Shown here: positions 1 to 5,875 of the stretch, piece after piece | Position numbering within the stretch: position 1 is the first letter of the stretch | Layout: each line of letters opens with the position of its first letter | NCBI GenBank assembly: GCA_003133265.1 | Contig: PKWQ01000284.1 | Span: 1-6,873 of the forward strand | From: Acetobacteraceae bacterium | Lineage (GTDB): Bacteria; Pseudomonadota; Alphaproteobacteria; Acetobacterales; Acetobacteraceae | Direction: 5' to 3' | Length of the DNA: 6,873 bases | Made by a program: the position numbers and the translations under genes | Notes under the pieces: generated by a model | What the model was told of the DNA's origin: nothing | What the model saw: the letters and a program-made list of their open reading frames with translations, nothing else | The model's database searches: none

Positions 1-8
1 CCGGTTAA

Positions 9-149
9 ATGGAGAGCCCAGAGCCGCTTTATGGAAAGTCGATGACCGTCGAGGAAATGCTGCCATCCTTTGCCACCCGCGCCGCCATCAGGGCCGATTG
101 GGAAATCATTTTACCGGCACGGGCCATTCGTTGTAGTGGCGACACATGA
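9..149 (+). CDS. Possible small protein (46 aa), coupled to the next gene
   Basis: This is an open frame from ATG at 9 to TGA at 147-149, preceded by an in-frame TAA at 6-8. Alternative starts are ATG at 42 (VEEML...) and ATG at 57. Its stop overlaps the start of the exported-protein gene as ATGA (146-149), the usual signature of translational coupling, and this is the main reason for listing it. The product contains a stretch reading MTVEEMLPSFATRAAIRADW, predicted mostly helical and unlike a signal peptide. I do not recognise a family. Only eight bases precede the ATG, so no ribosome binding site can be judged. It could equally be a chance frame in a leader. Confidence 0.25.
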   Translation: MESPEPLYGKSMTVEEMLPSFATRAAIRADWEIILPARAIRCSGDT

Positions 150-490
150 TGAAGCTGCTTCTGACCTGCGTGAGCCTGGCCGCCGCCCTGATGACCGGCT
201 GCGTCGCGGCGGAAGCGTATACGTATATTGGTGTCGCGGGCGCGTCTTGCGGAGCCTGGACAGCAGCCCGGCACGACCGGACGGCATTCGGCTATCAGGA
301 ATGGATTTTTGGATACCTTTCCGGTGTCGGTGACAGCTCGATGAGCGAGGACCCATTGAACGGAATGGACCCATTGAACGGGATGGACCCCCAGGGCGTT
401 TTGGCCTGGATTGACAACTATTGCCGGGACCATCCCCTCGATAAAATCGTGGACGCTGGGGGGGCCTTTGCCCACGCGCATCCTCGCTGA
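146..490 (+). CDS. Small exported protein of unknown function with an in-frame tandem duplication
   Basis: The 114-aa product begins with a typical export signal: MMK, a hydrophobic stretch (residues 4-17), then either an imperfect lipobox (MTGC, Cys19) or a signal peptidase I site after the Ala-rich VAAEA (about residue 24). The mature part is about 90 aa with two cysteines (Cys35 in SCGAW and Cys93 in WIDNYC) that could form a disulfide, and a tail NYCRDHPLD followed by an Ala-rich helix. Small periplasmic proteins with a CG-W...GYLSG...WIDNYC-HPLD layout are common as hypotheticals in Proteobacteria; I know no function. Residues 69-80 are DPLNGM twice, from a perfect-frame 18-bp duplication. 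ATG at 149 is an alternative start one codon later. No strong Shine-Dalgarno is visible, which fits coupling to the preceding frame. The gene ends 63 bp from the convergent HNH gene. Confidence 0.8.
   Translation: MMKLLLTCVSLAAALMTGCVAAEAYTYIGVAGASCGAWTAARHDRTAFGYQEWIFGYLSGVGDSSMSEDPLNGMDPLNGMDPQGVLAWIDNYCRDHPLDKIVDAGGAFAHAHPR
350..385 (+). repeat. Two 18-bp tandem units inside the exported-protein gene
   Basis: Units 350-367 and 368-385 differ at a single base (A/G at 365 versus 383, silent) and encode DPLNGM twice. A degenerate third start (GACCC, then CAG GGC giving DPQG) follows. The length is a multiple of three, so the reading frame is kept. It falls in the loop between the two cysteine-containing parts. 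Confidence 0.9.
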
Positions 491-553
491 CCGCGACGAG
501 CGACGACCCGATAACCACTTTATGGAAAATTGCAGCGACGGCGCGGAATGGGG

Positions 554-1333
554 CTACCGCGAGAATGCATCGAGTACATCGTAGTTGGGTATGATGATGG
601 AGCTACGAAGGCCCTTCATTGCGTTCTCCGGGATGGAGTCGTCAGGAAGCCCGTAACAGCCCGCGCAACCACGGGCGGGAAGCGAGCTTGTCGCTCCCAA
701 GTCCTTCCAATCGTAAATATCCATGGCGAAGATACAAAACCATCGTGGATCGTTGTCGTAAGTAAACCATGCGCATTCATAGACGAGCTTCCCACTGTTA
801 CAAGATATCTTGTCTAGGTTTTTGTGAAGGCGGTTTGCCTTGATTGAATCGACGAAAGCTAAATGCTGCGGGAGAATTGGTCTGACATGGATTCCATTAT
901 GGAGCCGATCCGCTCTAGGGAACGGTGTTTGAATAGCTCCTCGTGCGTCGGCCGGGATCGGTTGACGATACAGTGCGGCATGGAAGCCACGCACCCAGCG
1001 CCAAATTGCCGCCTCAACATTTAGGTTTTCCACGGCGCTCATCCGCATGTTCGGAAAGTGGGTTAATTTTAGGCGCTGGTTCTTAGCCGGGTAGTCGCCA
1101 CGCCGGAGCGCAATCAACTGCCCGATTTTTTCATCCTCAGATTTATAGGAAGAGTTACACCGTCGATGAGTTGACAAAATCAGCGGCTGTCTATCTCGCC
1201 GGTGGAAAGTGGATTGCGGCGGCACATGATCACGATTTATAGAATCGCCATCGATAAATTGCTTTCCGCATAGATAACAGAATGGCAGCCGTTGAACCCC
1301 CTGCAAGTCCTTCTGTGTTAGAAGCGCCACCAC
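554..1333 (-). CDS. HNH endonuclease-like protein
   Basis: The 259-aa product has an HNH (beta-beta-alpha-metal) nuclease core near its N-terminus. A zinc knuckle C19-x2-C22 (FCYLCGKQF) is followed by RDHVPP with Asp35-His36 (the metal/general-base histidine position), then THRRCN with His56, Cys59 and Asn60, the second half of the zinc site plus the family Asn. The remaining 190 residues are not recognised; they hold Trp-rich segments and a second CxxC (CAGC). Proteins of this build cut DNA and often occur in defence islands or beside mobile elements; which applies here is inference. The start is GTG at 1331-1333: an in-frame TAA lies 27 nt upstream with no other start codon between, and a weak purine run (GATAGGA) precedes it. 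Base composition is visibly AT-richer than nrdA or the oxidase genes, suggesting acquisition by transfer. Confidence 0.8.
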   Translation of the reverse strand: MVALLTQKDLQGVQRLPFCYLCGKQFIDGDSINRDHVPPQSTFHRRDRQPLILSTHRRCNSSYKSEDEKIGQLIALRRGDYPAKNQRLKLTHFPNMRMSAVENLNVEAAIWRWVRGFHAALYRQPIPADARGAIQTPFPRADRLHNGIHVRPILPQHLAFVDSIKANRLHKNLDKISCNSGKLVYECAWFTYDNDPRWFCIFAMDIYDWKDLGATSSLPARGCAGCYGLPDDSIPENAMKGLRSSIIIPNYDVLDAFSR

Positions 1334-1357
1334 GAGATTCGCATTCCTATCTTTCCG

Positions 1358-1438
1358 TTACGTCTCAAGCCTCGAAATCGTGCTGTGACTGACGTTATAC
1401 GATTTTGCGATGTCGCGCATCGGCTCGCCAGCGCGCAA
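1358..1438 (-). pseudogene. C-terminal remnant of a serine recombinase (resolvase/invertase)
   Basis: Read on the minus strand from 1438 to a TAA at 1358-1360, this encodes 26 residues containing GEPMRDIAKSYNVSHSTISR, the C-terminal helix-turn-helix of resolvase/invertase-family serine recombinases (the helix that binds the recombination site, with the usual ...STISRL ending). Everything upstream in the protein, including the catalytic serine domain, is missing: the similarity stops at 1438, which is exactly the outer end of the inverted-repeat arm. The remnant ends 24 bp before the HNH start. This is too short to be functional; it is most simply a gene whose 5' part was removed or displaced when the repeat element arrived. 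The family call rests on motif recognition over a short stretch. Confidence 0.7.
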
Positions 1439-1467
1439 GGGTGGGTAAGCGAAGCGCCACCCACCAA
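1438..1467 (+). repeat. Inverted-repeat arm 1 (REP-like hairpin)
   Basis: The core 1440-1465 has outer arms GGTGGGT and ACCCACC, an inner GCG/CGC stem around a 3-nt loop, and an asymmetric bulge (AA versus C). It is the exact reverse complement of the arm at 1557-1586. Confidence 0.85.
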
Positions 1468-1556
1468 CGCAAGCCTCCGCCCGCGCGGTCCCAGAGCAGT
1501 CTGGCGCGACGCCGCCGGGGATATGGGGCAATGGTCGGTGTTTGTGGCACGTTGCT

Positions 1557-1586
1557 TTGGTGGGTGGCGCTTCGCTTACCCACCCT
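1557..1586 (-). repeat. Inverted-repeat arm 2 (REP-like hairpin)
   Basis: This is the exact reverse complement of 1438-1467; the core hairpin spans 1559-1584. Its outer end lies 5 bp from the MNT gene stop (1592-1594), so it may act as the 3' end structure of that transcript. Confidence 0.85.
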
Positions 1587-1591
1587 ACCGC

Positions 1592-1933
1592 TCACTGCGA
1601 ACGGAACAGGGCGTGCCGCTCCGCCTCCACGCGGCGACGCAAATGCGGGTTCTCAAGCGCGGCCTCGGTCACCAGGTCGATCGGCCGCCCCGAGAGCGCC
1701 TCCAGCGCCTCGCGCAGCCCGAAATAGGCTTCGGCGTACTCCACGGGCCGCAGCGGCTCGAAAGCCACGAGAAGGTCGAGGTCGCTGCGCTTGAGGTCGA
1801 AGCCATGGCCGGTCGCGGCCGAACCGAACAGGTCAAGCCGGCGGACGCGAAAGCGGCGGCACAAATTGTGCAGCGCGTCCGACGCCTCATGCGCTGGGAA
1901 AAGGGTCTCGGTGGGGATCATGGATGAAATCAT
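1592..1933 (-). CDS. Minimal nucleotidyltransferase (MntA-type antitoxin-like)
   Basis: The 113-aa protein has the polymerase-beta nucleotidyltransferase signature: LDLFGSAATG (Gly37-Ser38, nucleotide-binding loop), SDLDLLV with metal ligands Asp51 and Asp53, and the third carboxylate Asp86 in PIDLV. Length and lack of other domains match the MNT family (MntA). In known MntA-HepT pairs the MNT protein acts as antitoxin, AMPylating a HEPN ribonuclease. No HEPN/DUF86 gene is visible on either side: the repeat element follows the stop and the nrdA leader precedes the start. It is thus an orphan, or its partner was lost with the rearrangement. The start is uncertain. ATG at 1931-1933 is used here; ATG at 1919-1921 gives MIPTE..., and TTG at 1961-1963 extends it. 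None has a clear Shine-Dalgarno. Confidence 0.8.
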   Translation of the reverse strand: MISSMIPTETLFPAHEASDALHNLCRRFRVRRLDLFGSAATGHGFDLKRSDLDLLVAFEPLRPVEYAEAYFGLREALEALSGRPIDLVTEAALENPHLRRRVEAERHALFRSQ

Positions 1934-2073
1934 ACCATCAAAGAGATCAGACGCGACCGGCAAACCGCACCGGCGCGGCCCGGCGCAGGAGGAACCTCAG
2001 AGCCGCCCGGCTCCCAATCCAACCGTTCGCCACGAGGAACACGCCATACCGTGGCGGACAGGCCACATTCGGC

Positions 2074-2116
2074 TATGTTGTGTGTTCCAACCGGTTATCA
2101 GGCCCACATATAGTGA
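2074..2116 (+). promoter_or_regulatory. Two degenerate NrdR-like half sites
   Basis: The NrdR box consensus (ACACWATATATWGTGT) has a right half TATATWGTGT. Position 2074-2083 (TATGTTGTGT) matches 9 of 10 and 2107-2116 (CATATAGTGA) matches 8 of 10, 33 bp apart, close to the three-turn spacing of tandem NrdR boxes. The left halves match poorly. NrdR represses ribonucleotide reductase genes, and nrdA follows, so position is apt, but the sites are weak. Confidence 0.25.
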
Positions 2117-2124
2117 AATATGAA

Positions 2125-2153
2125 TTGACGCCCGTGGCGAAGCCGGCAGAATG
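2125..2153 (+). promoter_or_regulatory. Candidate sigma-70-type promoter for nrdA
   Basis: A -35 element TTGACG (2125-2130) and a -10 element CAGAAT (2148-2153) are separated by 17 bp. This would start transcription near 2160, about 35 nt ahead of the chosen nrdA start. The whole stretch 1934-2194 contains no convincing gene and is read as the divergent leader between the MNT gene and nrdA. Confidence 0.35.
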
Positions 2154-2181
2154 CTGGTAACTAGTCGCCATTGCCGATGCC

Positions 2182-2188
2182 AGGGGGG
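2182..2188 (+). promoter_or_regulatory. Ribosome binding site deciding the nrdA start
   Basis: A purine run AGGGGGG lies 6 nt before GTG 2195. It overlaps or lies downstream of the competing ATG at 2177, so it supports 2195. Confidence 0.5.
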
Positions 2189-2194
2189 TCCGCC

Positions 2195-4060
2195 GTGCTT
2201 GATGCAGTCCAGATGCAGGGTCGCCACCAGGTTCGGGTCGATCGGTCGCGCGATTCGCTGCTGACCGAGTTCGGCCGGGCGACGCTCGGCGATCGCTATA
2301 TCCTGCCCGGAGAGGGATTCCAGGACCTGTTCGCCCGGGTGGCCAGCTTTTACGGCGACGATGCCGGGCACGCCCAGCGGATCTACGATTACATGAGCCG
2401 GATGTGGTTCATGCCGGCGACGCCGGTGCTGTCCAACGGCGGCACCAAGCGCGGCCTGCCGGTCTCCTGCTTCCTGAACGAGGCCACCGACAGCCTGGAC
2501 GGCATCGTCGGGCTGTGGAACGAGAATGTCTGGCTCGCCTCCAAGGGCGGCGGCATCGGCAGCTATTGGGGCAATCTGCGGTCGATCGGCGAGCGGGTGG
2601 GCGCGGTCGGCAAGACCTCCGGCGTGATCCCGTTCATCCGGGTGATGGACAGCCTGACGCTGGCGATCTCCCAGGGCTCGCTGCGGCGCGGCTCGGCGGC
2701 GGTCTATCTGCCGGTCAGCCATCCCGAGATCGAGGAGTTCATCGAAATTCGCCGCCCCACCGGGGGCGATCCGAATCGCAAGGCGCCCAATCTGCATCAC
2801 GGCATCCTGGTGCCGGACGCCTTCATGCGCGCGGTGCAGGCCGACGAGGTGTGGCCGCTGACCTCGCCCAAGGACGGCGCGGTGATCCGCTCGATCTCCG
2901 CTCGGTCGCTGTGGATTCGCATCCTGACCGCGCGGGTGGAGACGGGCGAGCCCTACCTGATCTTCAGCGACCACGTGAACAACGCCCGGCCCGAGCATCA
3001 CAAGCTGGCCGGACTGGAGATGAAGACCTCCAATTTGTGCAGCGAGATCACCCTGCCGACCGGAATCGACCAGTACGGCCAGCACCGCACCGCCGTGTGC
3101 TGCCTGTCGTCGCTGAACCTGGAGAACTGGTTCGAGTGGAAGGACCATCCGCTGTTCATCGAGGACGTGATGCGCTTTCTCGACAATGTGCTGCAGGATT
3201 TCATCGACCGCGCGCCGGAGGGGATGGAGCGGGCGAAATATTCCGCCATGCGCGAGCGTTCGGTGGGCCTGGGCGTGATGGGGTTCCACTCCTTCCTGCA
3301 ATCGCAGAACGTGCCGTTCGAGAGCGTGATCGCCAAGGTGTGGAACGTCCGCATGTTCAAGCACATCCGCGCTCAGGCGGACGCGGCCTCGCGCACGCTG
3401 GCGGAAGAGCGCGGCCCGTGCCCGGACGCGGCGGATTACGGCGTCATGGAGCGTTTCTCCCATAAGATGGCGATCGCGCCGACCGCGTCGATCTCCATCA
3501 TCGCGGGGAACGCGAGCCCGGGGATCGAGCCGATCGCCGCCAACGTGTTCCTGCAGAAGACGCTGTCGGGCAGTTTCACCGTGCGCAACCGGCATCTGCA
3601 AAAGCTGCTGGCCGAGCGCGGGATGGACAATGACGAGGTGTGGTCCTCGATCACCATCAACAAGGGCACCGTGCAGCATCTGGATTTCCTGACCGAGCAG
3701 GAAAAGGCGGTCTACAAGACCGCGATGGAGCTGGATCAGCGCTGGATCATCGAGCACGCGGCGGATCGCACGCCCTATGTCTGCCAGAGCCAGTCGGTGA
3801 ACATCTTCCTGCCGGCCAACGTCCATAAGCGCGACCTGCACCAGATCCATATGCTGGCGTGGAAGCGCGGCATGAAGTCGCTGTACTACTGCCGCAGCCT
3901 GTCGATCCAGCGCGCCGACAATGTCAGCGAGAAGGCGGTGCGCCCGGCCGAGTTCACCGGCATCCCCGCCAACGACCCGGTGGAGCTGCCGTTGCCGCTG
4001 GTGGCGGCGGGCGCGGGCGCGGCGACCACGGATTACGAGGAATGCCTGAGCTGCCAGTAG
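2195..4060 (+). CDS. nrdA: Class I ribonucleoside-diphosphate reductase, alpha (large) subunit
   Basis: It reduces ribonucleotides to deoxyribonucleotides in the cytoplasm for DNA synthesis. Visible catalytic residues are Cys92 (SCFLNEATDSLDG) and Cys302 (VCCLSSLNL), the redox pair; NLCSE with Asn280, Cys282 (thiyl radical) and Glu284; the tandem Tyr564-Tyr565 (SLYYCRS) that passes the radical from a beta subunit; and the mobile C-terminal tail ECLSC (Cys617, Cys620) that re-reduces the active site. The tyrosine pair argues for class I rather than B12-dependent NrdJ. At 621 aa it is much shorter than E. coli NrdA (761 aa): the protein starts almost directly with the all-helical domain, so the N-terminal ATP-cone is absent. 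The start is GTG at 2195, preceded by AGGGGGG at 2182-2188 with a 6-nt spacer; ATG at 2177 and ATG at 2213 are alternatives. No nrdB lies beside it. Confidence 0.93.
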   Translation: MLDAVQMQGRHQVRVDRSRDSLLTEFGRATLGDRYILPGEGFQDLFARVASFYGDDAGHAQRIYDYMSRMWFMPATPVLSNGGTKRGLPVSCFLNEATDSLDGIVGLWNENVWLASKGGGIGSYWGNLRSIGERVGAVGKTSGVIPFIRVMDSLTLAISQGSLRRGSAAVYLPVSHPEIEEFIEIRRPTGGDPNRKAPNLHHGILVPDAFMRAVQADEVWPLTSPKDGAVIRSISARSLWIRILTARVETGEPYLIFSDHVNNARPEHHKLAGLEMKTSNLCSEITLPTGIDQYGQHRTAVCCLSSLNLENWFEWKDHPLFIEDVMRFLDNVLQDFIDRAPEGMERAKYSAMRERSVGLGVMGFHSFLQSQNVPFESVIAKVWNVRMFKHIRAQADAASRTLAEERGPCPDAADYGVMERFSHKMAIAPTASISIIAGNASPGIEPIAANVFLQKTLSGSFTVRNRHLQKLLAERGMDNDEVWSSITINKGTVQHLDFLTEQEKAVYKTAMELDQRWIIEHAADRTPYVCQSQSVNIFLPANVHKRDLHQIHMLAWKRGMKSLYYCRSLSIQRADNVSEKAVRPAEFTGIPANDPVELPLPLVAAGAGAATTDYEECLSCQ

Positions 4061-4161
4061 CCCGGTTGCGCGAGGGCGGCGAGCGGTGCGACATGTGCAG
4101 CGCTTGTCACATCGTCAGATGCCTGACATAGACCCCGCCGCTTTAACGGGTATTTGAACGG

Positions 4162-4386
4162 CTACAGAACGTGGATTACCCACCCATCGCCGGGTGCGGA
4201 AAAATGATATTCGTTGCTCCCATCAACGAGTGTCCATAGCGAATCTGGGGAGGCGCGTGCCGTTTTTATTGCGACTAACGCGCCACGTCCCGTTAACTCG
4301 CCCGTGTATGTCTGGCCTAGCTTCTCGATCTTGATTTTTTTACCGATGTAAGGCGTTAAGTCTTCGTTAGGCTGAAGTGTGACCAT
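4162..4386 (-). CDS. Small hypothetical protein (74 aa)
   Basis: ATG at 4384-4386 is preceded by an excellent Shine-Dalgarno (GGAGGTC on the minus strand, 4395-4401, about 8 nt away), which is the strongest evidence that this is a real gene. The product has no signal peptide or membrane segment. It is basic in the middle (YIGKKIKIEKLGQ), then alternates short strand-like segments (TYTGELTG, ALVAIKTA, SLWTLVDG, NEYHFSAPGDGWVIHVL), suggesting a small all-beta fold such as an SH3-like or OB barrel. I recognise no family. It is AT-richer than the flanking genes. It converges on nrdA (101 bp apart) and diverges from the oxidase operon. Confidence 0.6.
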   Translation of the reverse strand: MVTLQPNEDLTPYIGKKIKIEKLGQTYTGELTGRGALVAIKTARASPDSLWTLVDGSNEYHFSAPGDGWVIHVL

Positions 4387-4522
4387 GGACGGCTGACCTC
4401 CAACGCTGAATTTGATGTTTGACTAAAACGGTCATCGCCAACCCCGGCTGCACCGTGTAGCAATCCTATCACCGATTCATTTCCTTATTCAAATATCCTA
4501 AGAGAGCGCGAGAGGAGGTAGC
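4387..4522. promoter_or_regulatory. Divergent intergenic region between the 74-aa gene and the oxidase operon
   Basis: This 136-bp AT-richer gap must hold both divergent promoters. I could not assign convincing -35/-10 pairs. TTGATG at 4412 and TATCCT near 4495 are the best-looking hexamers for the plus strand but are not at a usual spacing. No FNR box with two good halves was found. Confidence 0.4.
4512..4519 (+). promoter_or_regulatory. Ribosome binding site of the oxidase subunit I gene
   Basis: GAGGAGGT lies directly before the GTG start at 4523 (4 nt from GGAGG). It is a near-perfect anti-16S match with a short spacer and fixes the GTG start. Confidence 0.75.
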
Positions 4523-5875
4523 GTGGACCAACTGTCGTCTCTTCCAGCGCTTTCATCCAGTCGCCGGGCCGAATTGCGGGGCTGGACCCTGCTCGCGCTC
4601 GGCTCGCTCGCCATTGCCGGCGTGCTGGCGCTCCTGCTGGTGCTGGACCGCACGCCGAAGCTCGGCGAACTGATGCCGTGGAGCGGGATGTTCTTCTACC
4701 GCGCCCTGGTGACGCATGTGGTGCTGTCCTTCCAGATCTGGTTCCTCGCCGTGCTCGCCGCCCTGTCGGTGCTGGCGAGCGGGGCCGGGCGCACCGGCTG
4801 GTATGGCTTCACCGCGCTGGGTGCCGGCGTCGGCGGCGTGGTGCTGCTGCTGGTTCCCGCGCTCGGCGATGTCGGCGAGCCGTCGCTGAACAACTACATC
4901 CCGGTGCTGGTGCATCCGCTGTTCATCGCCGGCCTCGCGATTCACGCGGCCGGCGTCGCCATGGCGGTGCTGCGGCTGGTGCCGGGGCTGCTGACCCAGC
5001 GCGCGCCGGCGACATTCGGCATCGCCGCCGCCGGCGTCATGTATCTGGCCGCGCTGGCCTGCATCGCTATTGCCGCCTACGCCATTCCCGCCGGGACCGA
5101 GACGTCGCTGTTTCTGGAGCGGCTGTTCTGGGGCGGCGGGCACGTGCTGCAACTGGTCAACACCGCGATGCTGATGGTGGCCTGGCAGATACTCAGCGAG
5201 CGCGAATACGGTGCCGGCCCGCTGCCGCCGATGCTGGCGCGGGCGGCGTTCGCGGCACTGCTGGCCTTTGCCCTGCTGGCGCCGGCGATCTATCTGCGTA
5301 CCGACGTGCTGGGGCTCGCGCATCGGCAGGCTTTCACCGCGCTGCTGTGGATCGGCCTGCCGCTGCCGCCGATGGTGATGGGCGCCGGCCTCGCGGTCCG
5401 GCTCTGGCGCGGGCCGCGTAACTGGCGCTCCACCGCGCAACTGTCGCTGCTGCTGTCGCTGCTGGTGTTCGCCATCGGCGGGTTCGCCGGCTGGTTCCTC
5501 GGCGTCGGCGATACAAGGACGCCGTCGCATTACCATGCGGTGATCGGCGGGGTGAATTTGGGGCTGATGGGCGTGTTCGCCGTGGTGCTGCTGCCGCTGC
5601 TGAGCGGGCCGCGGGCAGGCGGGCGGTCGGAGCGGCTGCAATTCTATTTTTATGGCGGCGGGCAGTTCATCCACGCGCTGGGTTTCTTCATGGCCGGCGC
5701 CGCCGGGGTGCCGCGCAAGACCGCCGCCGCCGCGCAGGGGCTCGATACGCTCTTCAAGCAGGTGGCGATGGGGCTGGTGGGCATCGGCGGCGCCATCGCC
5801 GTGATCGGCGGCGTGATGTTCGTCTGGTCGGCGCTGCGGCGTCTGCTGGCGCGGCGGGGTCGCCCGGATGCGTGA
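4523..5875 (+). CDS. Divergent heme-copper oxidase subunit I homologue
   Basis: The 450-aa protein has about 12 hydrophobic helices (roughly 20-42, 60-86, 93-113, 125-151, 165-188, 196-224, 238-258, 268-295, 303-327, 335-360, 371-395, 409-436), as in heme-copper oxidase subunit I. Helix II carries His65 and helix X the pair His336-x-His338 (SHYHAVIGG, like HFHY in cytochrome oxidases): the expected ligands of low-spin heme (65, 338) and high-spin heme (336). Helix VI has His207 (FWGGGH), the first CuB ligand. Helix XI ends in AGVPRK, like the family's G-M-P-R-R. Where helix VII should show HH (about residues 256-257, by alignment of HRQAFT with TRAYFT) the sequence reads AIYLR, so two CuB ligands seem absent. 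The helix VI tyrosine and helix VIII lysine are also missing. The start is GTG with GAGGAGGT just before it. Cotranscribed with the CuA subunit (8-nt overlap). It may be a NOR-like or non-catalytic relative. Confidence 0.8.
   Translation: MDQLSSLPALSSSRRAELRGWTLLALGSLAIAGVLALLLVLDRTPKLGELMPWSGMFFYRALVTHVVLSFQIWFLAVLAALSVLASGAGRTGWYGFTALGAGVGGVVLLLVPALGDVGEPSLNNYIPVLVHPLFIAGLAIHAAGVAMAVLRLVPGLLTQRAPATFGIAAAGVMYLAALACIAIAAYAIPAGTETSLFLERLFWGGGHVLQLVNTAMLMVAWQILSEREYGAGPLPPMLARAAFAALLAFALLAPAIYLRTDVLGLAHRQAFTALLWIGLPLPPMVMGAGLAVRLWRGPRNWRSTAQLSLLLSLLVFAIGGFAGWFLGVGDTRTPSHYHAVIGGVNLGLMGVFAVVLLPLLSGPRAGGRSERLQFYFYGGGQFIHALGFFMAGAAGVPRKTAAAAQGLDTLFKQVAMGLVGIGGAIAVIGGVMFVWSALRRLLARRGRPDA

Larger units (their letters stand above)
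1438..1586. mobile_element. REP/MITE-like inverted-repeat element
   Basis: Two perfect 30-bp inverted arms (1438-1467 and 1557-1586; 35 bp with one mismatch if extended to 1472/1552) enclose 89 bp of GC-rich sequence without a convincing gene. Each arm is itself a bulged hairpin. The layout matches paired REP sequences (BIME type) or a miniature inverted-repeat element moved in trans. It sits 5 bp beyond the MNT stop codon and abuts the recombinase remnant. As RNA it could form a long stem, so it may also end or stabilise transcripts. No target-site duplication could be recognised. Confidence 0.7.

Noticed and set aside
29..481. Long minus-strand frame opposite the exported-protein gene
   Set aside because: It is the antisense of a gene with a clear signal peptide; the product has no recognisable motif and odd composition.
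27..528. Repeated CTTTATGGAAA at 27-37 and 518-528 flanking the exported-protein gene
   Set aside because: It is an 11-bp direct repeat only, with neighbouring bases diverging at once; insertion is possible but chance cannot be excluded, and no transposon features lie between.
1385..1927. Plus-strand frame of 180 codons across the repeat element and MNT gene
   Set aside because: It reads through the inverted repeat and antisense to the MNT motifs; the product is Arg/Ala-rich with no family features.
1997..3850. 617-codon minus-strand frame opposite nrdA
   Set aside because: This is a typical antisense open frame in high-GC DNA; its His/Arg/Asp-rich product mirrors nrdA codon bias, while the plus strand shows all RNR motifs.
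4085..4128. Possible terminator hairpins after nrdA (ATGTG/CACAT and GTCAG/CTGAC)
   Set aside because: Stems are only 5 bp and no T-run follows; this is not enough to call a terminator.
3859..4131. Frame ending in CDMCSACHIVRC, resembling a CxxCH heme-binding motif
   Set aside because: It lies out of frame over the end of nrdA; only the last 24 codons are free of nrdA, with no start or signal peptide, so the motif is likely chance.
4412..4426. Possible FNR/ANR box TTGAT-N4 upstream of the oxidase operon
   Set aside because: Only the left half matches; the right half GACTA shares too little with ATCAA.
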